A stretch of DNA of 40,292 bases from a virus. The notes beneath the pieces were generated by a model that was not told the DNA's origin, made no database searches, and worked only from the letters and a program-made list of their open reading frames with translations. The stretch covers positions 1-40,292 of IMG/VR virus record IMGVR_UViG_3300007519_000030; one strand, 5' to 3'. Positions 14,201 through 22,243 of this stretch are shown here, piece after piece; positions within the stretch are counted from its first letter, which is position 1; each line of letters starts with the position of its first letter. The position numbers and the translations under genes were made by a program.

Positions 14201-16925
14201 ACCAAACGGTAAAAATATAATTAGAAATATTATAGACGAACATAAATTAGTTAAAAAATTATCTAACACTGGTTTACTAGTTAATAAAATTAGAATTTCT
14301 AATAAAAACAAAACAGCTAATTTATCAGTAAATATTTTTAATGAATTTATAGATTATTTTATTAATGTTTTAAATCTTGATTTATCCAGATATTCAATTG
14401 ATAAAATTAATTTTAAAGATTCAAAATGGGTTCCAATAACTAAATTAGAAAAACTTAAAAATAAAACATATGATGTTTCATTACCCGAAACTAATGATTT
14501 TTGGTGTCATTCCGTTATTTATAATGGTATATTAGGTCATCAAACACCTAATGGTATGGATTCTTTATATTATAAGACTTATGACCAAGCTAAAAATAAA
14601 AAGAATAATTTCAACATTGTTGAGATGAGATGGTTTGAAGATTTACGTTATAATAAAGACCTTAGATGGATTAAAGGGGACCTTTTGGAGAAAGAGGTTG
14701 AGTTTACATTTAAAACATATTCAGAACGAATAAGTGATGGGTGGAAACCTACATCGAGTTGGTATGAAGAGATGTGTTTAGGTATGAATAATGATTCAAA
14801 AATGATTGCACAAGAATTAGATGTGTCATTTATTGGTTCTGGTGGTAACGTTATTAATGAAGAGTATATTGAATATCAAGATAAAAATAATGTAAGAGAA
14901 CCTAAGTATATGCATGGTCTAGAGCAAGAGACTTGGATATGGGAAGAACCTATTGAGGGTCACCAATATATTTTAGGATGTTTACCACCGAATGAAAAAG
15001 TCTTAACCGATAAAGGATTGGTAAATATTGAAGATGTTGATATTAATGATAGGTTAATAAGTGAAGATGGTAATTATGTAAATATAATTAATAAACAAAT
15101 TTACCAAGTGGTTGATGAAGATGTGTTTGAAATGCAAATGGATAATACATTTAGAACAACAACATTTACTAAGGAACACCCAATTTTAATTAGTAAATCT
15201 AATTTAAAACGAAATTATGATAAAAATAATGATGAATATAAATTTAATGATAGGTATTGGGATTTTGATTTTAATTATACTAGGGTAGAAGAGGTTGAGA
15301 TTGGGGATTGGGTCAAGGTGCCGAATATTTATAAAGAGTCAATTAAAAGTGGCTATAATAATAAATGGAAGATAGATAATGCTGTCAGATGTGAATTTGA
15401 ATTTGAGTCACCATTGTTTGAGAACGATTTTTGGTGGTTTATGGGTATGTGGTTAGGTGATGGGGGATTAGATAAAAATAAACACTCATATGCAATATCG
15501 TTATGTTTTGATAAAAAACATGAAGGTTATATTGAGAAATGTAAAGATATAATAAAACGATTATTTAAAAGTTCACCATCATTTATCGATAAAGGTAGTA
15601 CTTTTGAACTAGTGTTTAATTCTAAATTTTTATATTATTTCATATTAGAAAATTTCGGACAATACTCACATGGTAAAAAAATATCAGAATGGGTTAAGTT
15701 TATATCTGATGAAAATAAAAAAGAATTAATTAGAGGGTATTTTGATAGTGATGGGTGTTGGGTTAAAACTCAGAAAAACGGGAAGAAATATTCTAAGGTA
15801 AGTTTTGTTAGTACCAATTTAGAATTATTGGAGTCGGTACAAGATATTATTTTTTCATTGGGAGTTGTTTCATGTTTAGATAAGTTACGAGATGCTAAAA
15901 TTACAATAATTTGTGGTCGTGAATGTCAACAAAGCGAGACCTACAATTTAACTTTAGGTAATCATGACAGTTTGGATTTAATAAAATTAATTTATAAAAC
16001 TGATGATATTAAGTTAAATAAATTTGATATTGGTGATTTTAATGCCAAGAATAAACGAATCATTAGTTCTTGTCATTTTGATGATAATAAAGATTATATT
16101 TATTTTAGAGTTAAAAAAATAAATAAGAATAAGTTCACTGGGAATGTATATAATTTTGAATGTGATACTAATACTTTTATGTGTCACCATATAACAACCC
16201 ATAATTGTGATGTATCTAGGGGTGATAGTGAGGATTCATCAACTATCGTTATTATAGATTTCACCACAATGGAGGAAGTTTTAGAGTATCAAGGTAAAAT
16301 ACAACCAGATTTATTAGCTCAAATTGTTGAAGAGTATGGTAATCTATATAAAGCGTATACAGTAGTCGATGTTACTGGTGGTATGGGTGTTTCTACGGTA
16401 CTTAAATTATTAGAATTCGATTATAAATATTTACATTATGATAGTAATAACGGTAAAATACTTTCTGCTAGACAAAGAGAGTTAACGTCTTATGATAAAG
16501 GTAGTAAAATACCAGGTTTTCACGCAACAAATGTTCGTGTACCAATGATTTCAAATCTAGAATATCAAATAAGAACAAATGGTATTAAGATTCGTTCAAC
16601 TAGAATGATTTCAGAAATGAAAACATTTATATTTAAAAATGGTAGACCAGACCATATGGATGGATATCACGATGATTTACTTATGTCATTGGGTATGGGT
16701 CTTTGGGTAATGGAACATTCATTTAAGAATTTGGAAAGATTAGAAAAACAAAACAAAGCAATATTAAATAGTTGGGCTACTGGTAATCAAATTTCATCAA
16801 CTACTAATAGTTATAATAAAGAGACTAATAAATCTGAAGTTAAAATAAATCCAAATCATTTGGCATATAAAAATATACAAGACCCAAAAGGTGAGTATGC
16901 TTGGTTATTTGGAAGAAGAAAATAA
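11259..16925 (+). CDS. terL: Terminase large subunit with three inteins
   Basis: 1888 codons, of which 1302 are intein; the spliced protein would be 586 residues, normal for a T4 gp17-like TerL. Packaging ATPase: Walker A-type TKPRQAGVSTTT at residues 61-72, Walker B FLIMDEAAYI at 169-178, coupling region GGRATLIS-TPNGMDSLYY split by intein 2. Nuclease (RNase H fold): ILG-CDVSRGDSEDSS with the first catalytic Asp right after intein 3, VVDVTGGMG, and a final HDDLLMSLGMGLWV with a metal-binding Asp pair. Cleaves concatemers and pumps DNA into the prohead through the portal. Exteins are 1-193, 631-639, 1096-1240 and 1650-1888. No small terminase is recognisable nearby. Confidence 0.96.
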   Translation: MLTTQEIFQEYAHCLTDSVHAIETYLETFDKTQEGFVPFKLFPRQKEIIKAYDKHRFNIVTKPRQAGVSTTTAAYMSIKVGFGDRDNPENILIIANKQELAFEFLAKIKDFLGQLPRWVWGSEYCGDAKKDAKSIFITDSKKEIKLPNGSRVKAVATSKDALRGFTPTFLIMDEAAYIDNGAEVFGAALTALGCLTKDSLILTENGLIQLDELVSEKDKIGFTDLELPHKVCNKDGDIVNATQTFVSEYGQTFKIKTKLGVELEGSWKHPILIDRNGTENWVRMNELKIGDKPIIQYGQNYFSDNSEVNFVFNKTKNNKNITIPKKLGDNLDFSYLLGLFVAEGNFNSRGITITNIDDYITNFLLTDKACLGNAFKKVDDFHYQFHSTELIEWFKMFGLDKHNARDKEIPLALLKMPKDVIKAFLQGMFDGDGMSTIKDIKYSSTSKKLIQTLQTLLFNFGIISHVKYEEQKTSKSSILKNKKHICKIYNLKIYSNYAIKFYDEIGFRLDRKQNNKQFLLNKKQNSRFVNVSNKEILEVLQINNIVKTKVRFLERFWKSDLNRLSVESLNRLLSLLPNNAFLLSLTEQLKRQELFYIDEIISITESEDYTYDLHVPETNSFISNGIISHNTGGRATLISCVTEDTFIFTDTGLQQMKDIINYDEPDIPNLGYYVKEYNIRGNNISRKSNLIVNNGFQETIKLTTTNSELESTETHKLWSYSNKKNKYDWFTVSELEIGDYVNVQHSFNIFGNNDTIDFAYEFSNRENKPKIIYDKINTDLAYLIGLYLSEGSCYKPKNIDGIIVGCDITISCGDDVGTYISNAGFDYSSHDNLHYKISSKYLGSLLEYLGFDLTLKAPNKLIPRRLLEMGRENIIAMLQGIMDGDGYSDNIRGRVGINLSSKKLIQQIRFLFLNLGILTDYSEEITPPTKKVKVSSQYYRLSSTSIDADKYYDTIGFRFNRKQIKRDQNKLVSYNNGYRIIPNGKNIIRNIIDEHKLVKKLSNTGLLVNKIRISNKNKTANLSVNIFNEFIDYFINVLNLDLSRYSIDKINFKDSKWVPITKLEKLKNKTYDVSLPETNDFWCHSVIYNGILGHQTPNGMDSLYYKTYDQAKNKKNNFNIVEMRWFEDLRYNKDLRWIKGDLLEKEVEFTFKTYSERISDGWKPTSSWYEEMCLGMNNDSKMIAQELDVSFIGSGGNVINEEYIEYQDKNNVREPKYMHGLEQETWIWEEPIEGHQYILGCLPPNEKVLTDKGLVNIEDVDINDRLISEDGNYVNIINKQIYQVVDEDVFEMQMDNTFRTTTFTKEHPILISKSNLKRNYDKNNDEYKFNDRYWDFDFNYTRVEEVEIGDWVKVPNIYKESIKSGYNNKWKIDNAVRCEFEFESPLFENDFWWFMGMWLGDGGLDKNKHSYAISLCFDKKHEGYIEKCKDIIKRLFKSSPSFIDKGSTFELVFNSKFLYYFILENFGQYSHGKKISEWVKFISDENKKELIRGYFDSDGCWVKTQKNGKKYSKVSFVSTNLELLESVQDIIFSLGVVSCLDKLRDAKITIICGRECQQSETYNLTLGNHDSLDLIKLIYKTDDIKLNKFDIGDFNAKNKRIISSCHFDDNKDYIYFRVKKINKNKFTGNVYNFECDTNTFMCHHITTHNCDVSRGDSEDSSTIVIIDFTTMEEVLEYQGKIQPDLLAQIVEEYGNLYKAYTVVDVTGGMGVSTVLKLLEFDYKYLHYDSNNGKILSARQRELTSYDKGSKIPGFHATNVRVPMISNLEYQIRTNGIKIRSTRMISEMKTFIFKNGRPDHMDGYHDDLLMSLGMGLWVMEHSFKNLERLEKQNKAILNSWATGNQISSTTNSYNKETNKSEVKINPNHLAYKNIQDPKGEYAWLFGRRK
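11838..13148 (+). mobile_element. TerL intein 1 with LAGLIDADG endonuclease
   Basis: 437 residues, from Cys (CLTKDSLILTENG) to ISHN, Thr+1. HINT blocks flank a LAGLIDADG-type domain with motifs LLGLFVAEG (about intein residue 145) and FLQGMFDGDG (about 232). Insertion between ALTALG and TGGRATLIS. Confidence 0.93.
13176..14543 (+). mobile_element. TerL intein 2 with LAGLIDADG endonuclease, ends in Gln
   Basis: 456 residues, from Cys (CVTEDTFIFTDTG) to ILGHQ, Thr+1 (TPNG). Motifs YLIGLYLSEG (about 143) and MLQGIMDGDG (about 238). The last residue is Gln in place of the usual Asn, with the penultimate His kept. Only nine extein residues separate it from intein 1. Confidence 0.92.
14979..16205 (+). 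mobile_element. TerL intein 3 with LAGLIDADG endonuclease
   Basis: 409 residues, from Cys (CLPPNEKVLTDKG) to ITTHN, Cys+1. Motifs WFMGMWLGDG (about 152) and LIRGYFDSDG (about 250). Sits directly before CDVSRGD, the first catalytic motif of the TerL nuclease. Confidence 0.93.
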
Positions 16926-16936
16926 ATATATTTAAA

Positions 16937-17197
16937 ATGTCAAAAAATTGTAAAAAAATATTTGCACAGAAAAGTTCTGTAAATGGTTTATATTCGTGGT
17001 GCCGACCTGTAAATTCATATAACAATAAGTATACAAATGCTAACAGTAACAATTCTGGTGGTGGAGAATCTAGATTTTGTAATGCAGTACCTTATTCTCA
17101 AGGACAAGATTGGTATGTAACTTATGTGTACGATATTAAAGTTGTGAATGGTCAAAAAGAGCAATCAGCTTATGTTGAATGCGGTTATGTATTATAA
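16937..17197 (+). CDS. Small cysteine-containing hypothetical protein
   Basis: 86 residues from ATG 16937, 11 nt after the terL stop; an in-frame ATG at 16901 overlaps terL and is less likely. Aromatic, Asn-rich, with Cys at CKK, WCRP, RFCN and ECGY, and a beta-rich end (DWYVTYVYDIKVVNGQ). No signal peptide. Placed between terminase and portal, so a head-related role is possible but unproven. Confidence 0.6.
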   Translation: MSKNCKKIFAQKSSVNGLYSWCRPVNSYNNKYTNANSNNSGGGESRFCNAVPYSQGQDWYVTYVYDIKVVNGQKEQSAYVECGYVL

Positions 17198-17243
17198 CAT
17201 TTATTTTTAATAAATTTTAACTATAATTAAATAAAAATATATT

Positions 17244-20200
17244 ATGTCAAATAAAAATTCAACATTATTTCAAAGATTAGGACAAGTTGTAAGTCCAGAA
17301 GGTATTAAAGTTCAAAAACAACAGTCTCAAAGATATAACATAGGAGATAATGAATTACTTAAAACAAATAGTAAACAAGAGTATGATACTGCTAAATTAC
17401 AAGCACAACAAAAAAAATATTTAGGTCAAACATGGAAAAAGGTAGAGAGTGGTTTATTCCAACAATCTATTAACTATGAAACGACTAGAATTGGTTCTTA
17501 TGTTGATTTTGAGGCTATGGAATTTTATCCTATTATAGCGGCTGCTTTAGATGTTATGATGGAAGAATCAACCACAGTTAATGATAGTGGTAGAATGATT
17601 AATATTTATTCTGATAGTAAACGTGTTAAAACTATATTGGAGGATTTATTCTTCAATAGATTAGATTTACACACGTCTTTACCTATGTGGACAAGAAATA
17701 CTTGTAAATATGGTGATAATTTTTTATATTTAAATATAGATGAATCACAAGGTGTATTAGGTGGTAAACAGATGCCTAATTATGAGATGGAACGTAGAGA
17801 ATTTGGATTATTTGATATGATTTCTGGTCGAGAAACTACTATAGATGAAGGTTCTGATAGTGGTAAAGTTAAATTCTTTTGGAGAGGTCGTGATGTTGAA
17901 TTTAATTCTTGGCAAATTGCTCATTTCCGTTTATTAGGTGATGATAGACGTTTACCTTATGGTACGTGTTTAAAATATAATTCTAGAGTTGAGACAAGTG
18001 ATGGGTATAAGGAGATAAAAGATATTGTTATTGGTGATATGGTTTATTCATTTGATGAGATAAATCAAGTTAAAGTATTGTCAAAAGTATTGGATACTAT
18101 TAATTCTGGTAATAAAAAAACTTATAAACTTAGTACCAAACATAATTTTATAGACGCATCTAAAGAACATAAGATAATGTATTATAATACCGAATTAAAT
18201 AAATTCGATTATAAAAATACGCTAGATTTTAAAGTAGGTGATTTATTGGTTGTTGATAAAATTAATCTAAATAATGTTAATGTTCCAATAATAAGGCAAA
18301 AAAATAAATATGATTTAATTGGTAATAGGTTAACTAACGATTTTATTTTAGAACCGATTAAATCAATTGAGGAAAGTGGTGAACACGAAACATACGATAT
18401 ATATGTTGAAAATGATAATCATAATTTTTATGCAAATGGTATCGTTGTCCATAATTCTGTATTAGAGAAAGCTAGACGTATTTGGAAACAACTTATTTTA
18501 TCTGAGGATTCAATGCTTGTATATCGTGTTACTAGGGCACCAGAGAGACGTGTATATAAAATTTATGTTGGAAATATTGATGATGCAGATGTTGAACAGT
18601 ATGTTAATACTATTGCTGATAGATTTAAACGTATGCCAATTACTGACCCACAAACTGGTCAAATTGATTTGCGTTATAACCAATTATCGAACGACCAAGA
18701 TTTTTTCATTCCAGTTAGAACTGAAGATGCTCCTAACCCTATCGATACATTACCTGGTGCTTGTATCGCATTAGATACTCGTATACCATTATTAGATGGT
18801 AGAACATTAGAGTTAAATGAAATAATAACTGAATGGAATAATGGTAATAGAAACCTTTGGGTTTATTCATGTGACCCAATTTCTGGTGCACTTGCACCAG
18901 GTGTTATTACTTGGGCTGGTGAAACTAGAAAAAATACTGAGGTTATGAAAATAACATTGGATAATGGTGAGTCGATTACAACTACACCAGACCATAAATG
19001 GGTGCATAGAACCAAAGGGTTCGTTGAAGCTCAAGATTTAGTTATTGGTGATTCGTTAATGCCTTTCTATAGAGATGAGGAATATATACTAAAAAAGAAA
19101 TATTCTAAAAAATATGAAAGAGTATGGGATTCGTTAAAACAAGAATGGGTGTTCACACATAGAATGGTTAATAGTTTTATGAAAGATAAAAATAAAGAAA
19201 ATTATTTTACATTTGAAGGTGATTATTATAAAACTAAGATGAAAACTATTCACCATGTTGATAACGATAGATTTAATAATGTACCTAAAAATTTAACGTT
19301 AATGAATTCAAGAGACCATTATCAATACCATAGGCATGAGTTATGGTCTACTCCAGATAAGGCTAAAGAAAACATACGTAAAATAACTAAAGGTATTAAT
19401 AAGTTCATCTCTAATCAAACAGAAGATGAGAAATCAATTAGAGGTGAACAATCTAAATTAAATTCAATTAATTCTAGAATTAAATCTAATGAAACATTTA
19501 ATAATAATCTTAATAAATATGGGATTATTAAGTTAAGAGGTGAAGCCATTAGTAAAGCTAAATCAACTGATGAATTTAAAGAAAGTTTTTCTAAGATAGC
19601 CAAAGAAAACTGGGAATCTGACGAATACAGACGTAAAGTATTTAGTAAGAAACAAACAATCACATTTAGTGACAAACTTTATAATATGTTCTTTGAAATG
19701 TTTAAACTTTGTGGTAAAGCTGATTTGACATTGGTTGAACTAAATTCAAATGAAGATTTCATGACTGAGTTTACGGATTCAAATAAAGACATTAGAAGCT
19801 CACTAACAAACCTAAATGAATTTACACGTAATCATCTAGATAAGATGATTAAAGAACGTGGGTTTAAGAATTACAGAGACTGGTGTAAAGTAACAGCTGA
19901 AGAGTTAGGTTATAAGAACGTAATAGCTTGGAGATATTATATTGAAAAGTCTAATAAATCTGTTGAAGAAGCCAACTATAATCATAAAATAGTTAATATT
20001 GAATGGTTAAAGGTTAAAGAAGATACTGGTACAATTACCGTAGATGGTGATGAATTATACCATAATTATCATACATTTGCAACAGAAGCTGGTAACTACT
20101 TGAAAAACAGTAATTTAGACCAAATTGCTGATATTGAATATTTAAGAAGTAATTTATTTACAGCTTTGCGTGTACCTAAACCTTTCTTAGGTTTTGATGA

Positions 20201-21158
20201 GACATCTGGTGATGGTAAAAATTTAGCGATACAAGACGTTCGTTTTTCTAGAACAATAAATAGAATACAGCAATCTATGCTACAAGAACTTAACAAGATT
20301 GCTATTATACATTTATATATTTTAGGGTTTGAGGATGATTTAGATAATTTCACACTTACATTAAATAATCCATCAACACAAGCTGAAATGCTTAAAATTG
20401 AAAACTTACTACTTAAAGTTTCATTACTTAAAGATGCAACATCCGATATTGGAACTGGATTTAGTACTATGTCATGGACTCGTGCTCATAGAGAGATATT
20501 AGGTTGGTCTGATGATGAAATTAAACAAGATTTACTTGAACAAAGAATGGAGAAAGCTGCTGCTGCTGAATTAGCTAATACGGCTAATGTAATTAAACAT
20601 ACTGGTATGTTTGATACGGTTGATAGAATTTACGGTGATTACCAAGCTGCTTTAGAAGGTGGTGCTGGTGGGGAAGCTGGTGGTGTAGAAGCTGGTGGTG
20701 GTGGAGAAACTGGTGGTGGCGGATTAGGTGGTGGATTTGGTGGCGGATTTGGTGGCGGTGGTACTGGTGGTGAAGACTTAGATTTCGGTGATGCTGAAGA
20801 TGGGGGTGCTGATGAGGTTGCTGATGAGGGTGCTGATGAGGGTGCTGATGGTGGATTAGGTGGAGAAGCTGGTGGTACTGGCGCAGAATCTGGTGGTGAA
20901 GACTTAGATTTCGGTTCAACATTATCTGAAAATATTAAAAGAATTGATAAACAATTAACTGAAAGGAAAAATAATTTAACTGCTAAATTAAATAAACGAA
21001 CCAAAAAATACGAAAGTAAATTTATTGATATCTTAATTGAGGCTGTAAAGCCAAGCAACAAAGATAAAGGTGAGAAAACTAAAGTTTATGATAAAAACAT
21101 TAAAATTAATAATGATATTGATAATATGATTGATGATATTGATAAAATGTTAGAGTAA
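17244..21158 (+). CDS. Portal protein (T4 gp20-like) with two inteins
   Basis: 1304 codons; without the inteins (163 and 449) 692 residues. Portal motifs: YYPII-like FYPIIAAALDVMMEEST near residue 95, FWRGRDVEFNSWQIAHFRLLGD, LPYGT-SVLEKARRIWKQLILSEDSMLVYRV (junction at intein 1), RAPERRVYKIYVGNI, DTLPGA-SNLDQIADIEYLRSNLFTALRVPKPFLGF (junction at intein 2). Forms the dodecameric ring at the capsid vertex that binds TerL. The C-terminus has an unusual Gly-rich and Asp/Glu-rich region of about 90 residues, then a basic helical tail. Starts 46 nt after the small gene. Confidence 0.95.
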   Translation: MSNKNSTLFQRLGQVVSPEGIKVQKQQSQRYNIGDNELLKTNSKQEYDTAKLQAQQKKYLGQTWKKVESGLFQQSINYETTRIGSYVDFEAMEFYPIIAAALDVMMEESTTVNDSGRMINIYSDSKRVKTILEDLFFNRLDLHTSLPMWTRNTCKYGDNFLYLNIDESQGVLGGKQMPNYEMERREFGLFDMISGRETTIDEGSDSGKVKFFWRGRDVEFNSWQIAHFRLLGDDRRLPYGTCLKYNSRVETSDGYKEIKDIVIGDMVYSFDEINQVKVLSKVLDTINSGNKKTYKLSTKHNFIDASKEHKIMYYNTELNKFDYKNTLDFKVGDLLVVDKINLNNVNVPIIRQKNKYDLIGNRLTNDFILEPIKSIEESGEHETYDIYVENDNHNFYANGIVVHNSVLEKARRIWKQLILSEDSMLVYRVTRAPERRVYKIYVGNIDDADVEQYVNTIADRFKRMPITDPQTGQIDLRYNQLSNDQDFFIPVRTEDAPNPIDTLPGACIALDTRIPLLDGRTLELNEIITEWNNGNRNLWVYSCDPISGALAPGVITWAGETRKNTEVMKITLDNGESITTTPDHKWVHRTKGFVEAQDLVIGDSLMPFYRDEEYILKKKYSKKYERVWDSLKQEWVFTHRMVNSFMKDKNKENYFTFEGDYYKTKMKTIHHVDNDRFNNVPKNLTLMNSRDHYQYHRHELWSTPDKAKENIRKITKGINKFISNQTEDEKSIRGEQSKLNSINSRIKSNETFNNNLNKYGIIKLRGEAISKAKSTDEFKESFSKIAKENWESDEYRRKVFSKKQTITFSDKLYNMFFEMFKLCGKADLTLVELNSNEDFMTEFTDSNKDIRSSLTNLNEFTRNHLDKMIKERGFKNYRDWCKVTAEELGYKNVIAWRYYIEKSNKSVEEANYNHKIVNIEWLKVKEDTGTITVDGDELYHNYHTFATEAGNYLKNSNLDQIADIEYLRSNLFTALRVPKPFLGFDETSGDGKNLAIQDVRFSRTINRIQQSMLQELNKIAIIHLYILGFEDDLDNFTLTLNNPSTQAEMLKIENLLLKVSLLKDATSDIGTGFSTMSWTRAHREILGWSDDEIKQDLLEQRMEKAAAAELANTANVIKHTGMFDTVDRIYGDYQAALEGGAGGEAGGVEAGGGGETGGGGLGGGFGGGFGGGGTGGEDLDFGDAEDGGADEVADEGADEGADGGLGGEAGGTGAESGGEDLDFGSTLSENIKRIDKQLTERKNNLTAKLNKRTKKYESKFIDILIEAVKPSNKDKGEKTKVYDKNIKINNDIDNMIDDIDKMLE
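17967..18455 (+). mobile_element. Portal intein 1 (mini-intein, no endonuclease)
   Basis: 163 residues, Cys (CLKYNSRVETSDG) to VVHN, Ser+1. Only HINT blocks are present (EHKIMYY as block B, DFKVGDLLVV, ETYDIYVENDNHNFYANGIVVHN in two parts); no endonuclease motif. Joins LPYGT to SVLEKAR. Confidence 0.92.
18762..20108 (+). mobile_element. Portal intein 2 with HNH endonuclease
   Basis: 449 residues, Cys (CIALDTRIPLLDG) to GNYLKN, Ser+1. Block B is TTTPDHKWVH. An HNH nuclease core (IHHVDNDRFNNVPKNLTLM, then HYQYHRH) lies near intein residue 163, followed by helical DNA-binding-like segments. The penultimate residue is Lys, not His. End placed by extein continuity: LPGA joins SNLDQIADIEYL. Confidence 0.87.
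20651..20925 (+). repeat. Gly-rich low-complexity region in portal gene with 25-bp direct repeat
   Basis: Encodes GGxGG runs, then ADEGADEGAD (12-bp units, GCTGATGAGGGT type). A perfect 25-bp repeat at 20765-20789 and 20891-20915 encodes GGEDLDFG twice. Opposite-strand open frames here are composition effects. Confidence 0.8.
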
Positions 21159-21181
21159 ATGGTATTTTTAAAAAAATAAAG

Positions 21182-21190
21182 ATATTTATA
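21182..21190 (+). promoter_or_regulatory. Putative late promoter box
   Basis: ATATTTATA preceded by G, ending 14 nt before the ATG at 21205. Confidence 0.5.
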
Positions 21191-21204
21191 ATAAAAGGTA
21201 GAAT

Positions 21205-22005
21205 ATGTCTAAAGAAATTAAAATAACTAAAATTCCAGTTGCCAATTTCGGTGCAATAAAAGATGTTTATAATAATATACTTGCTGAAAACATTGGTAAT
21301 AAGGATGAAGACAATAAGAAACTATTTAAGTCATATTTTAAGATGATTAGTGAAAATGAAATTCTTAGAACGCAATTTCTAATCTATAATAGTATAGAGA
21401 ATATGGTTGAGACTGATAGTTTTAAGGCCATTCAATATATTCAAGAATCAATTGATTTGATGAGTAAGTTTTCAAAGAAAGATATTGATGCAGCTAATTT
21501 AGCATTAATGCGTCAAATTACATTTAAAAAAGAAAATATTGATGAAGTTAAAAAAAGTTTATATGAAAATATACACTTTCTTATTATGACTAATAAGAAG
21601 TCTGATACAATCGCAATAATAGTTGAAGCAAGACATAATATATCTGAGTATTTAAAAGGTAATACTGTTAAAGTAATATCAGAATCAATAGATTTACCTA
21701 ATAGTATGTTAAGTAGTATAATGGTTGAAAAATATAACGAAAAATATTCTAATTTAACTGAATCTGAAAAAGCATTAGTCAAGGTTTTAATGGATGAAGA
21801 TGATATTAAAAGATTAGAGGTTTACGCTAACACTCTAAGGGAATGTATTGACTTGATAGATGTTAAAATTAAAGAATCTGATACTGATACGAAGGTAAAA
21901 TTATTAACTGTTAAGTGTAAATTATTAAACGATAAAAAAGATATAAATGAAGATTTCATTAAAAATATATCAAAATTAGTTGAACTTAAAAGTTCATTAT
22001 CTTAA
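21205..22005 (+). CDS. Helical hypothetical protein, between portal and protease
   Basis: 266 residues, almost entirely predicted helical and charged (LLKVSEN-like repeats of E/K/I/L; IQYIQESIDLMSKFSKKDID; LVKVLMDEDDIKRLEVYANTLRECIDLIDVKIKES). No membrane segment. In T4 this interval holds prohead core genes (67, 68), so a core or assembly role is conceivable, but sequence alone does not show it. Followed by a 5-nt gap to the next gene. Confidence 0.6.
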   Translation: MSKEIKITKIPVANFGAIKDVYNNILAENIGNKDEDNKKLFKSYFKMISENEILRTQFLIYNSIENMVETDSFKAIQYIQESIDLMSKFSKKDIDAANLALMRQITFKKENIDEVKKSLYENIHFLIMTNKKSDTIAIIVEARHNISEYLKGNTVKVISESIDLPNSMLSSIMVEKYNEKYSNLTESEKALVKVLMDEDDIKRLEVYANTLRECIDLIDVKIKESDTDTKVKLLTVKCKLLNDKKDINEDFIKNISKLVELKSSLS

Positions 22006-22009
22006 GATT

Positions 22010-22237
22010 ATGGGAGAGCTTAGTGAAAATTTAAAAAAATTAAAAGAACTAAGAGAAAAGTTGTGTGAAACACAACAACAAGATAGTTCATACAAAGATA
22101 TTTTAATAGAGTTAAAATGTATTGTTGATAGCGGTAAAGATGAAATTGATAATGTTACTGGTGAAAAAGGTAAAATTAAATGTTACGAAAATATGTGTTT
22201 TAGAGTAATGAACTTATTAGGAAATGTAAAACTATAA
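22010..22237 (+). CDS. Small coiled-coil hypothetical protein
   Basis: 75 residues from ATG 22010, placed 4 nt after the preceding stop; an upstream in-frame ATG at 21980 lies within the previous gene and is not preferred. N-terminal heptad-like helix (LSENLKKLKELREKLCETQQ). No recognised family. Co-transcribed with its neighbours. Confidence 0.55.
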   Translation: MGELSENLKKLKELREKLCETQQQDSSYKDILIELKCIVDSGKDEIDNVTGEKGKIKCYENMCFRVMNLLGNVKL

Positions 22238-22243
22238 TATAAA

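Noticed and set aside
20593-21061. Long minus-strand open frames opposite the portal tail
   Set aside because: His- or Pro/Ser-rich translations caused by the Gly-rich repeat on the coding strand; no leader or context.
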